Part shown: in pieces, positions 9,257-18,344 of the stretch | Layout of the letters: every line of letters starts with the position of its first letter | How positions within the stretch are numbered: the stretch's first letter is position 1 | From: Pseudomonas solani | GTDB lineage: Bacteria; Pseudomonadota; Gammaproteobacteria; Pseudomonadales; Pseudomonadaceae | Length of the DNA: 64,000 nucleotides | Direction: 5' to 3' | NCBI RefSeq assembly: GCF_026072635.1 | Contig: NZ_AP023081.1 | Location: 1,262,501-1,326,500 of the forward strand | Notes under the pieces: model-generated | What the model was told of the DNA's origin: nothing | Seen by the model: the letters and a program-made list of their open reading frames with translations, nothing else | Database searches by the model: none | Translations under genes and position numbers: made by a program

Positions 9257-11571
9257 TGCATCCAGCCACGGACCCAGTCCATCACCGAGTCCACTGGCGC
9301 ACCCATGCCACAGGACTGGCCCGGCGCCGGCTCGCTGCCGCGAATATACGGCATCTGTACCGCGCCCGGGCAGCTGGAGTCAGAGCCCTGGCCGCTGTGT
9401 GGGTCGATCCACGCCTGCACCACGTTATCCGGCATCGGCATGTCCAGCGGCAGCGGATCAGCCTTGCGCATGAAGCCTGTCCAGACCTGCAGCGCACCCG
9501 TCGCGCCGGTGAGTGGCGTCTTGCCGTTATCGTCGCGGCCCAGCCACACCACTGCCAGCAAATCCTGGCTGAAGCCGGCGAACCAGCTGTCACGGGAGTC
9601 GTTGGTGGTACCGGTCTTGCCGGCCAGGGTCAGCGAGCTGGGCAGCTGGGTATAGACCGAGCGCCCGGTGCCCTCACGCATCACCCGCTGCATGGCGTTC
9701 TGCACCAGGTAGATGGCACCCGGATCGAAGCGCTGCTGGATCTGGAACGGGTAACGCTTGAGCGGCTCGCCTTCGGCGGTCAGCACGCTGCGAATACCCC
9801 GCAAGGGCGTATTGAAGCCGCCATTGGCCAGGGTCTGGTACATGGTCGCCACCTCCATCGGGCTCAGTGCACCCGCACCCAGCAGCATCGACGGGAAGGC
9901 CGGCCACTCGCGGGAGACGCCGAGTCGTTCGAGGGTTTTGAGCACGTTCGGCACGCCCAGTTCCAGACCCAGCTTGGCGGTCGACAGGTTGTACGAGTTC
10001 GCCAGCCCCTGGTACAGGTAGATGCTGCCGTGGGCCTGACGGTCGTAGTTCTGCGGCGTCCACACCTGGCCGTCCTGCCCCTTCACCGAGAAGGGCTCAT
10101 CCTGCACCCAACTGGTCAGGGTGTACTGGCTGGGCCGCTCTAGGGCGGTGAGGTAGACGGCGGGCTTGATCAGCGAGCCGATCGGGCGCACGGCATCGAT
10201 GGCGCGGTTGAAACCGGCGAAGCGCGGCTGGCGGCTACCGACCAGCGCCTGCACTTCACCCGTCTCGGGGTTGCTGACTACCATGGCGGACTCGACCTCG
10301 TCGACACCCTTGCGGCCGGATAGGCGCTTGAGGGTTTCATCGAGGGCGGACTCGGCCTTGAGCTGCAGGATCGGGTCGAAGCTGGTGAAGATGCGCAGCC
10401 CTTCCTCGGTAAGGTCTTCGTCACGGTAGTCCTGGCGCAGCTGGCGCTTGACCAGGTCGAGGAAGGCCGGGAACGAACTGTCCGCCAGGCTGCCGCGCTG
10501 GGTCACGCCCAGCGGCTTGGCCTTGGCCTCGGCGGCCTCTTCCGGCGTGACGATGCCCTGCTCGGCGAGCAGGTCCAGCACCAGGTTACGGCGCTCCAGC
10601 GCGCGCTCCGGGTTGCGGCGCGGGTTGTACTGCGACGGGCCCTTGACCATGCCCACCAACAGCGCGACCTGATGCAGCTTCAGCTCGGAAAGCGGCTGGC
10701 TGAAGAAATACTGGCTGGCAAGACCGAAGCCGTGCACGGCGCGCTGGCCGTCCTGGCCGAGGAACACCTCGTTGAGGTAGGCCTCGAGGATCTCGCGCTT
10801 GTCGTAATGCACCTCGAGCAACACCGCCATCATGGCTTCGGTGGCCTTGCGGCTGATGCTGCGCTCGTTGGTCAGGTAGAAGTTCTTCACCAACTGCTGG
10901 GTCAGGGTGCTGCCGCCCTGGCGCAGCTGGCCGGCGGTGGCGTTGACCCAGATCGCACGCGCGATGGACTTGAGCGAAACACCCCAATGGTTGAAGAACT
11001 CACGGTCCTCCACCGCCACCAGCGTCTCCACCAGATAGGCCGGAACCTGGTCCAGCTTGATCAGCACCCGGTCCTCATGATGGGCGGGATAGAGGCCACC
11101 GATCAGCAGCGGCTCGAGGCGCGCGACCGCAAGGTTGCTGCCGTTGGCCTGAGTCAGGCCCGCCACGTAATCGCCGGAGAAACGCACCTTGATCCGCTGC
11201 GCAGGCTCGGGGCCTTCATAGAACTGGAAGCCGCGGGTATTGAGCTCCACCGCCGCACCGGCCACAGACGCGGAGCCCGGGCCGCTGGACGCGCTTTCGC
11301 GGCGGTAACCCAACGCATCGAGTTCCTTGAGGAAATCATCCTTGGCCAGCTTCAGGCCAACGAACAATTCCAGCGGTCGCGCATAGACCTTGGCCGGAAC
11401 CGTCCAGCGCTTGCCGGAGAATTTTTCCTGGACGATGGCGTCGAGGTAGATGGCGAATCCCGCCAGCACCACCAAGCCCACCAGGCCGAGCTTCAAGCCC
11501 CAGCCAAATAGGGTACGGAGGCCGCTGGAGCGGGGCTTTTTACGGGAGCGGGGGGATCGGGGACGAGTCAT
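9253..11571 (-). CDS. mrcB: Bifunctional penicillin-binding protein 1B
   Basis: 772 aa class A PBP. A basic cytoplasmic tail is followed by one membrane helix (about 22-43), a UB2H-like domain (about 55-150), and glycosyltransferase GT51 with catalytic Glu188 in EDREFFNHWG and the GGSTLTQQLVKN motif near 219. The transpeptidase domain carries Ser466 in GSLIK, SYN at 526-528 and KTG at 652-654. It polymerises and crosslinks peptidoglycan in the periplasm. All catalytic motifs are intact. It is first in a set of three overlapping genes (mrcB, TPR lipoprotein, yqcC). Confidence 0.97.
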   Translation of the reverse strand: MTRPRSPRSRKKPRSSGLRTLFGWGLKLGLVGLVVLAGFAIYLDAIVQEKFSGKRWTVPAKVYARPLELFVGLKLAKDDFLKELDALGYRRESASSGPGSASVAGAAVELNTRGFQFYEGPEPAQRIKVRFSGDYVAGLTQANGSNLAVARLEPLLIGGLYPAHHEDRVLIKLDQVPAYLVETLVAVEDREFFNHWGVSLKSIARAIWVNATAGQLRQGGSTLTQQLVKNFYLTNERSISRKATEAMMAVLLEVHYDKREILEAYLNEVFLGQDGQRAVHGFGLASQYFFSQPLSELKLHQVALLVGMVKGPSQYNPRRNPERALERRNLVLDLLAEQGIVTPEEAAEAKAKPLGVTQRGSLADSSFPAFLDLVKRQLRQDYRDEDLTEEGLRIFTSFDPILQLKAESALDETLKRLSGRKGVDEVESAMVVSNPETGEVQALVGSRQPRFAGFNRAIDAVRPIGSLIKPAVYLTALERPSQYTLTSWVQDEPFSVKGQDGQVWTPQNYDRQAHGSIYLYQGLANSYNLSTAKLGLELGVPNVLKTLERLGVSREWPAFPSMLLGAGALSPMEVATMYQTLANGGFNTPLRGIRSVLTAEGEPLKRYPFQIQQRFDPGAIYLVQNAMQRVMREGTGRSVYTQLPSSLTLAGKTGTTNDSRDSWFAGFSQDLLAVVWLGRDDNGKTPLTGATGALQVWTGFMRKADPLPLDMPMPDNVVQAWIDPHSGQGSDSSCPGAVQMPYIRGSEPAPGQSCGMGAPVDSVMDWVRGWMQ

Positions 11572-11687
11572 GGCGGCGCATTATACGCACTTTATCCACA
11601 GCCAGAAGGCGCCTCCTGACGGTTTGCAGAGTGGTGCACAGCGGCCATAATCCCCCGCTCTGCCAGCACCTCCAGCAAGGAAAGACC

Positions 11688-13247
11688 GTGAGCCAAGCAC
11701 TGATTACCGCCCTGCAAGACCCCGCCCTCTATCCGCATCCCGTGGAAGGCTTCAAGGTCATCGAGACGCACATCTCCTGGGTGCTCCTCACCGGTCCCTA
11801 CGCCTATAAGATCAAGAAGCCCGTCAACTTCGGCTTCCTCGACTTCACCGACCTGGCCGCCCGCGAGCGCTTCTGCGGTGAAGAGGTGCGTCTCAACCAA
11901 CGCCTCACCCACGACCTGTATCTCGACGTGCTGCCGATCACCGGCAGCGAAGCCGCCCCGAAGCTGGGCGGCGAAGGCCCGGCCATCGAATTCGCCATCC
12001 GCATGGCTCAGTTCCCCCAGGCCAACCTGCTGAGCGAAGTGCAGTCGCGTGGCGAACTCACGCCCGCCCACATCGACGCCCTGGCCGTACAGATCGCCCA
12101 GTTCCACATGGAGTCGCCCCAGGTCGCCATCGAGCACCCGCTGGGCACCCCGGAAATGGTCATGGCCCCGGTGCAGCAGAACTTCGACCAGATCCGCCCG
12201 ATGCTGAGCAACAAGGCTGACCTGCAGCAACTCGACGCCCTCGAAGCCTGGGCCCAAAGCAGCTACGAGCGCCTGCTGCCACTACTGGCCGAACGCAAGA
12301 AAAATGGTTCGATCCGCGAATGCCATGGCGACATCCACCTGGGTAACGCCACCCTCATCCAAGGCGAGGTGGTGCTGTTCGACTGCATCGAATTCAACGA
12401 ACCCTTCCGCTTCACCGACGTCTATGCCGACATCGGCTTCCTGGCCATGGACCTGGAGGACCGCGGCCTCAAGTCGCTGTCCCGCCGCCTGGTCAGCCGC
12501 TACCTGGAAGAGACCGGCGACTACAAGGGCCTGGAGGTGCTGAACTTCTACAAGGCCTACCGCGCCCTGGTCCGCGCCAAGATCGCCCTGTTCAGCCTCG
12601 CCCACCAGAGCGACGCCGTGCAGCAGGCCGCCACCCTGCGCCAGTACCGCAACTACGCCAACCTGGCGGAAAGCTACAGCGCCATTCCCTCGCGCTTCAT
12701 GGCCATCACCCACGGCGTATCGGCCGTCGGCAAGAGCCATGTGGCGCTGCGCCTGGTGGAAGCCCTCGGCGCCATCCGCCTGCGCTCCGACGTCGAGCGC
12801 AAGCGCCTGTTCGGCCAGCAGCAGGGCGAGCAGAACGACCTCTACAGTGGCATCTACAGCGCCGAGGCCACCGCCCGCACCTACCAGCACCTGCACCAGT
12901 TGGCGGAAACCGTGCTGCACGCCGGTTTCCCGGTGGTGATCGACGCGGCCTACCTCAAGCAGGCCCAGCGCCAGGCCGCCCAGGATATCGCCGAGCAAGT
13001 GGGCACCCCCGTCGTCATCCTCGACTGCCACGCCCCGGAAGCCGTCATCGCCGGCTGGCTGGAACAGCGCAAGCAGCAAGGCGGCGACCCCTCCGACGCC
13101 ACGCTAGAAGTGGTGCATGCCCAGCAGGCGAGCCGCGAAGCCCTGACGGCGGAAGAACAGACCCACAGCAAGCGCATCGACACCCACGACGCCAGCAGCC
13201 TCGACAGCCTGGTCGAGCGCATTCGTCAGCACCTGCCCGGCCTCTGA
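11688..13247 (+). CDS. Two-domain kinase-like protein (APH-type plus P-loop ATPase)
   Basis: 519 aa. The N-terminal about 340 residues resemble the aminoglycoside-phosphotransferase fold: ISWVLLTGPYAYKIKKP has the ATP-site lysine, ECHGDIHLGN the catalytic loop, and FDCIEFNE the metal-binding Asp. The C-terminal about 170 residues form a P-loop kinase with Walker A HGVSAVGKSH and a substrate segment RSDVERKRLFG. This fusion is widespread (COG2187/COG0645 type), and its substrate is not known; resistance to antibiotics should not be inferred. Start is GTG at 11688 with AAGGAAAG upstream. Confidence 0.85.
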   Translation: MSQALITALQDPALYPHPVEGFKVIETHISWVLLTGPYAYKIKKPVNFGFLDFTDLAARERFCGEEVRLNQRLTHDLYLDVLPITGSEAAPKLGGEGPAIEFAIRMAQFPQANLLSEVQSRGELTPAHIDALAVQIAQFHMESPQVAIEHPLGTPEMVMAPVQQNFDQIRPMLSNKADLQQLDALEAWAQSSYERLLPLLAERKKNGSIRECHGDIHLGNATLIQGEVVLFDCIEFNEPFRFTDVYADIGFLAMDLEDRGLKSLSRRLVSRYLEETGDYKGLEVLNFYKAYRALVRAKIALFSLAHQSDAVQQAATLRQYRNYANLAESYSAIPSRFMAITHGVSAVGKSHVALRLVEALGAIRLRSDVERKRLFGQQQGEQNDLYSGIYSAEATARTYQHLHQLAETVLHAGFPVVIDAAYLKQAQRQAAQDIAEQVGTPVVILDCHAPEAVIAGWLEQRKQQGGDPSDATLEVVHAQQASREALTAEEQTHSKRIDTHDASSLDSLVERIRQHLPGL

Positions 13248-13268
13248 TCGGACGATGCCCTAAGGCCT

Positions 13269-13319
13269 ATGGCGGGCACTGCTCGCCATGGGTTCTATAC
13301 TCCCGGTGAACTCTCACCG
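13269..13319 (+). promoter_or_regulatory. Palindrome, -10 box and leader hairpin before the pentapeptide gene
   Basis: An imperfect 21-bp palindrome (13269-13289, ATGGCG...CGCCAT) is followed by TATACT (13296-13301) and then a hairpin CCGGTGA/TCACCGG (about 13304-13319) close to the start codon. No good -35 is visible, so the palindrome may bind a regulator. Confidence 0.4.
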
Positions 13320-13330
13320 GATGAGTACCC

Positions 13331-13678
13331 ATGACCACACCACACCAACTCGATAGCCCCCTCTACCGCCTGCTGCACAACGACGATGTCGTCGGTTTCA
13401 ATGACCAGAAGCCCAAGGAAGGCTCGATCAACCTGGCCTCCGGCGATTTCCGCGGGCTCGACCTGCGCACCCTCGATGCCGCGCGCATCGACTTCACCGA
13501 CGCCTATTTCCGCGGCGCCGACCTGCGCGGCGTAGACCTGCGCGAAGCCAGCCTGGAAGGCGCCAGCATCGCCCACGCGCAGATATCCGGCGCCTACTTC
13601 CCCACCGAACTGGCGGCCGACGAGATCCTCATGTCGGTCAATTTCGGCACCCGCCTGCGCTACAACACCCACAAGTAG
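13331..13678 (+). CDS. Small pentapeptide-repeat protein
   Basis: 115 aa. The central part has consecutive A(D/N)LxX-type pentapeptides (FRGLD LRTLD ... FRGAD LRGVD LREAS LEGAS), about eight repeats, enough for two turns of a right-handed quadrilateral beta helix. The N-terminal about 30 residues and the C-terminal tail are outside the repeat. Some pentapeptide proteins mimic DNA (gyrase protection), but this one is far shorter than Qnr proteins and no function can be assigned. It has its own candidate promoter. Confidence 0.85.
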   Translation: MTTPHQLDSPLYRLLHNDDVVGFNDQKPKEGSINLASGDFRGLDLRTLDAARIDFTDAYFRGADLRGVDLREASLEGASIAHAQISGAYFPTELAADEILMSVNFGTRLRYNTHK

Positions 13679-13902
13679 CCACGCCCAACCTGTGATCGGC
13701 CCCGCTCGGTTAGCGCCCACGCGGATGCCGTCTACGCTGATATCCGGGCGCGAACTCCGCAGAAGCGGATTGGAGGGGCCAACGCCCGCCGGGCGCGGGA
13801 CAGGGATGATGCCACCGGACCACGCAATAGCAGATGGCCGCTACACTTCCCGGATGAACCGGGTAATGAGTCCTTCGCGCCCCACCAACGCAAGGAGGCT
13901 GG

Positions 13903-14175
13903 ATGAACGACGAACTGCAACACCTGAAGAATCTTGGCAAGACCTCGGCGCAGTGGCTGCATGCGGTGGGCATCCACAGCGCCTCGGACCTGCGCCGCCT
14001 GGGTGCGGTCGGGGCCTATCGTGCAGTGCGGGCACGGGGCTTTCGCGCATCCAAGGTCCTGCTCTACGCGATCGAAGGTGCGCTGCTGGATGTGCACTGG
14101 AACGACCTGCCGCCCAGCCACAAGGCTGAACTCAACGGCCAACTGGATGCACTGCAGCCCCACAACAAGAGCTAG
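13903..14175 (+). CDS. TfoX C-terminal domain protein
   Basis: 90 aa consisting only of the helix-hairpin-helix TfoX/Sxy C-terminal domain: LKNLGKTSAQWLHAVGIHS and DLRRLGAVGAYRAVRARGF are family landmarks. Full-length TfoX regulates competence genes; this stand-alone C-domain lacks the N-terminal domain and its role is unknown. The start has a near-perfect AAGGAGG 5 nt upstream. The 224 bp before it contain a possible -10 (TACACT) and nothing else recognisable. Confidence 0.85.
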   Translation: MNDELQHLKNLGKTSAQWLHAVGIHSASDLRRLGAVGAYRAVRARGFRASKVLLYAIEGALLDVHWNDLPPSHKAELNGQLDALQPHNKS

Positions 14176-14280
14176 CTCACAACCTGGGCGTTGGAGGATT
14201 TACTGCGATAGCAATGCGCCCTATTGTTTCAGGGACGTTCGTGCGTCCAAGCCGCCCAGCCAGTTCAAGGAATTACTGTC

Positions 14281-15081
14281 ATGTACCTACTCGGGGAGCA
14301 ACCTGCTTACGCCGACCAGCTGATCAACCGACTGCAAAGCATTCCCGGCCAGCTGCTCGATGGGCTAGAGCCCTCGGGCCCACCCCTGCGCCTCGATGCA
14401 GTGGAGGACCTGGCCAAGGTGCTGCCCGGCAATCAACTGTTCCTCATCGAGAACGGCCTGCTCCACGCCCTAGTCGACGAACGCCCGCTGTTCTACCTCC
14501 AGGAAGGTGACCTCGTAGGCCTGCGCCAAGGCATCGAACTGCCCAGCTGCCGCTACCGCAGCGACGAGCCGCTGAGCCTGATCCCCTATGCGCGCGGCGA
14601 CGTGTTCAAGCACATCTATGGCAGCGAGAAAGGCCAGGAGCTGTTCATCCAGTACCTGATCGGCCACACCGCGCTGCTGTCCGACGCCCTCGCCCGCCTC
14701 AAGCAGCCCGAAATCCGCCCCGCCACCGGCTTCCAGCACTTCGCCGCCGGCGAGGAGCTGATCCACCAGGGCGACGAGGCCGATCATGTGTTCATCATCA
14801 TCGAAGGGCACGCCGAAGCCTTCGTCGACGGGCAGAAGGTCGGTGACGTGCAGAAGGACGAAATCTTCGGCGCCATGGCCGTGTTCACCCGTGAGAAACG
14901 CAGCGCCACCGTGGTTGCCAGCGAGCCCTGCACGGTGATGGTGATCCCCAAGGACCAGTTCCTCAGCCTGATGCAAAGCAACCCGCGCATCGCTCACAGC
15001 CTGATCGAGAGCATGGCTCGACGCATCGACCTGCTGAACAAGGAAGTCACCCAGCAGCGCCTGGCAAAGCCTGCTGAATGA
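14281..15081 (+). CDS. cbpA: cAMP-binding protein CbpA
   Basis: 266 aa. The C-terminal half (about residues 140-250) is a cyclic-nucleotide-binding jelly roll: FAAGEELIHQGDEADHVFII, then EIFGAMAVFTREKRSATVVA, the phosphate-binding cassette region. No HTH follows, so it is not a CRP-like transcription factor. The N-terminal half is a less conserved domain. Position next to prrF matches PAO1 cbpA (PA4704), a Vfr/cAMP-regulated cAMP-binding protein. The ATG at 14281 (MYLLGEQPAY) is preferred to a frame opening at 14224. Confidence 0.85.
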   Translation: MYLLGEQPAYADQLINRLQSIPGQLLDGLEPSGPPLRLDAVEDLAKVLPGNQLFLIENGLLHALVDERPLFYLQEGDLVGLRQGIELPSCRYRSDEPLSLIPYARGDVFKHIYGSEKGQELFIQYLIGHTALLSDALARLKQPEIRPATGFQHFAAGEELIHQGDEADHVFIIIEGHAEAFVDGQKVGDVQKDEIFGAMAVFTREKRSATVVASEPCTVMVIPKDQFLSLMQSNPRIAHSLIESMARRIDLLNKEVTQQRLAKPAE

Positions 15082-15102
15082 TCGAATTCGCGTCACAAGG
15101 GG

Positions 15103-15132
15103 CCCCGGCAAACGCTGGGGTTTCTGTTTTTT
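15103..15132 (+). terminator. Terminator of cbpA
   Basis: Stem CCCCGGC / GCTGGGG (15103-15109, 15114-15120) with one mismatch, followed by TTTCTGTTTTTT. Confidence 0.85.
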
Positions 15133-15175
15133 GGGGACGCCCGAAAAGCGAGATGAAAATAATTCGCACTAATGC

Positions 15176-15203
15176 TTGACTGTGGAATGAGAATTGTTAT
15201 TAT
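15176..15203 (+). promoter_or_regulatory. prrF promoter with overlapping Fur box
   Basis: TTGACT (15176-15181), 16-bp spacer, TATTAT (15198-15203). Bases 15188-15202 read TGAGAAT-T-GTTATTA, matching 11 of 14 positions of the 7-1-7 Fur box and covering the -10, so Fe-Fur would block RNA polymerase. This predicts transcription only under iron limitation. Confidence 0.8.
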
Positions 15204-15209
15204 TACCGC

Positions 15210-15323
15210 AACTGGTCGCGAGATCAGCCGGTAAGCTGGGAGACCAAGCAGTCGGACTCTTCAGATTATCTCCTCATCAGGCTAATCACGGTTATTGACC
15301 CGGCAATTTTGCCGGGTCTTTTT
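15210..15323 (+). ncRNA. prrF: Iron-responsive sRNA PrrF (single copy)
   Basis: About 114 nt. The internal stretch 15251-15290 (GTCGGACTCTTCAGATTATC and onward) is the conserved PrrF seed that pairs with sodB, sdh, acn and other iron-protein mRNAs through Hfq. It ends in a perfect 10-bp terminator stem (15297-15306 with 15309-15318) followed by seven T. P. aeruginosa carries two tandem copies here (prrF1/prrF2); this window shows only one, so the PrrH read-through transcript and the haem-responsive arrangement are absent. Confidence 0.92.
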
Positions 15324-15325
15324 TT
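15297..15325 (+). terminator. PrrF terminator
   Basis: GACCCGGCAA / TTGCCGGGTC, perfect 10-bp stem with a two-base gap, followed by seven T. Confidence 0.92.
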
Positions 15326-15369
15326 GCCTGCGAGAAAGTGCCGCCGCTTCACTCCCGCGGCACCGCCCC

Positions 15370-16302
15370 TTACTTCTTCGGCGCGCCTTCCGGCAGGTTG
15401 GCGTTGAGCAGCAGCGCCAGACGGATGCCCGCTTCCTGCACGCGGCGCTCGGCCAGGGGCAGGAATTTCTTCAGGTAACGGCGATCCAGGGTGTCCTGGT
15501 TGCCCCCTGCCTCGCCATCCTCGTCACCACCCTGGGTGCCACGACGGGCCCACTCCTCGCTTTTCGACTGCTTGAAGGCATCAGGCTTGAAGGCCTTCTT
15601 GCCGCCGGTCTTCGGGTACAGGTCGTCGTCACGGACGATGGCGCAGGACTCCCCCGACCAACTCGCGGGAGTGCCCACCTCGGGTTTCGGCAGGTCCTCG
15701 GACAGCTTCGCCGTATAGGCTGCCTGGTCCAGGCGCCGGCTTGCCAACAGGTAACTGTCCCAGACGCTGTGCAGGTTGTAATCGCGGCCGCCGACCACCA
15801 CCGGGAAGTCGTTGCCGCCCTTGTCCAGGCGATAGCTGTTATGCAGCGGCTGGTGGATATCACCCACGAAATGCACCACGAACATCAGCGCCATGACCTT
15901 CTGGTTGTCATTCGCCTTGGGGTCGGCCAGCAGCGCCGCGTTGCGCTCGATGGCCGCCACCACGCACTGGCCGTCCGGGCAGTCACGCGGAGCCTGGTAG
16001 GTGCAGTCATCGGTCTTGTAGTTGATGTAGTGCTGCGCGCGGGTCTGCTCCCAGAGCGCCTGGAAGTCCGGCATGTTGCGCAGGTTGTCCGCCCAGCTGG
16101 CGACAGCGGAAAGGTGCTGCTGCCGTACCAGCGCCAGCAGGCGATCGGCCTCGGCCTTGGCCGCTGGCGTCAGTTGCGCCTCGGCGATATCCGCCACCAC
16201 CGCGTGGCCCAGCTGGCCCCAGGCCCCTGCCTGCGCGCCCCAGAGCAGGCTGCCGATGAAGAGACTGGCGCCCAGCGCCCGACGAAATCCGTTGTGCTGC
16301 AT
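15370..16302 (-). CDS. Secreted S1/P1-type nuclease
   Basis: 310 aa. A signal peptide ends at AGA, so the mature enzyme begins with WGQLGH; the N-terminal tryptophan is a zinc ligand in S1/P1 nucleases. Other zinc ligands are visible: SWAD near residue 70, HYINY, FVVHFVGDIHQPLH near 150 and NLHSVWDS near 180. These three-zinc enzymes cut single-stranded DNA and RNA to 5'-nucleotides and can have 3'-nucleotidase activity. A short charged insert (GTQGGDEDGEAGGNQ) before the last helix is unusual. It lies 80 bp downstream of deoD on the same strand, as the last gene of the nucleoside cluster, and would supply nucleotides to it. Confidence 0.93.
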   Translation of the reverse strand: MQHNGFRRALGASLFIGSLLWGAQAGAWGQLGHAVVADIAEAQLTPAAKAEADRLLALVRQQHLSAVASWADNLRNMPDFQALWEQTRAQHYINYKTDDCTYQAPRDCPDGQCVVAAIERNAALLADPKANDNQKVMALMFVVHFVGDIHQPLHNSYRLDKGGNDFPVVVGGRDYNLHSVWDSYLLASRRLDQAAYTAKLSEDLPKPEVGTPASWSGESCAIVRDDDLYPKTGGKKAFKPDAFKQSKSEEWARRGTQGGDEDGEAGGNQDTLDRRYLKKFLPLAERRVQEAGIRLALLLNANLPEGAPKK

Positions 16303-16382
16303 GTTTCCCCCTAATGGCTGTGCCCAGGCATGAAGCGCCCCCGGGCGCGCCTGGACGTCGCACCCACGCGCAAAGAAATGAC

Positions 16383-17096
16383 TCAGTGATCGAGGGTCAT
16401 GGCGTCCAGCGTCAGCCGCACCATGTCGTGGAAGTCTTCCTGGCGCTGCTCGGCGGTCAGCTTCTCGCCGCTGATCAGGTGGTCGCTCACCGTCAGCACC
16501 GCCAGGGCCTGGCGCCCCAGCTCCGCCGCCACGCCATAGAGCCCGGCAGCCTCCATTTCCACCGCCAGTACGCCCATGCCCGTCATGCGCGCGGCCCAGG
16601 CCAGGTCCGGCTCGTAGAACAGGTCGGCGGAGAAGACGTTGCCCACGTGCACCGCCTGCCCCCTTTCGTCAGCACGGCGCACGGTGCGTTCCAGCAGCCG
16701 GTAGTCGGCCAGGGCGGCAAAGTCGAAACCGCCGAAACGCTTGCGGTTGACCACCGAATCAGTGGACGCGCCCTGGGCGATCACCAAGTCGCCCACCTTC
16801 ACGCCGTCCTGCAGCGAGCCGCAGCTGCCGACGCGGACGATACGCTGCACGCCGTACTGGCTGAACAGCTCGTGGGCGTAGATCGACAACGAGGGGATGC
16901 CCATCCCCGAGCCCATCACCGAGATGCGCTGGCCCTGGTAGAAGCCGGTGAAGGCCAGCATGTTGCGCACCGCATTCACCTGGCGGACGTCCGCCAGGTA
17001 GGTGTCGGCGATCATCTTCGCCCGCAGCGGGTCGCCCGGCATCAGCACGGTTTCGGCAAAGTCACCCGCAAGGGCGGTGATATGGGGAGTGGCCAT
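16383..17096 (-). CDS. deoD: Purine nucleoside phosphorylase DeoD
   Basis: 237 aa, the hexameric bacterial type. It splits purine (deoxy)ribonucleosides with phosphate into base and (deoxy)ribose 1-phosphate. MPGDPLRAK (phosphate site), GSGMGIPSLSIY, VGSCGSL and VEMEAAGLY with SDH near 207 (catalytic Asp) match the family. The start codon directly follows the deoB stop with no gap. Substrates would come from NupC; the sugar phosphate goes to DeoB, encoded just upstream. Confidence 0.95.
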   Translation of the reverse strand: MATPHITALAGDFAETVLMPGDPLRAKMIADTYLADVRQVNAVRNMLAFTGFYQGQRISVMGSGMGIPSLSIYAHELFSQYGVQRIVRVGSCGSLQDGVKVGDLVIAQGASTDSVVNRKRFGGFDFAALADYRLLERTVRRADERGQAVHVGNVFSADLFYEPDLAWAARMTGMGVLAVEMEAAGLYGVAAELGRQALAVLTVSDHLISGEKLTAEQRQEDFHDMVRLTLDAMTLDH

Positions 17097-18335
<1,239 letters not shown>

Positions 18336-18344
18336 GGTCCGCTC

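Noticed and set aside
11688..13247. Calling the APH-fold protein an aminoglycoside resistance gene
   Set aside because: Domain layout matches a widespread housekeeping-type fusion, not a resistance enzyme.
13903..14175. Competence regulator TfoX
   Set aside because: Only the C-terminal domain is present; no evidence for competence control.
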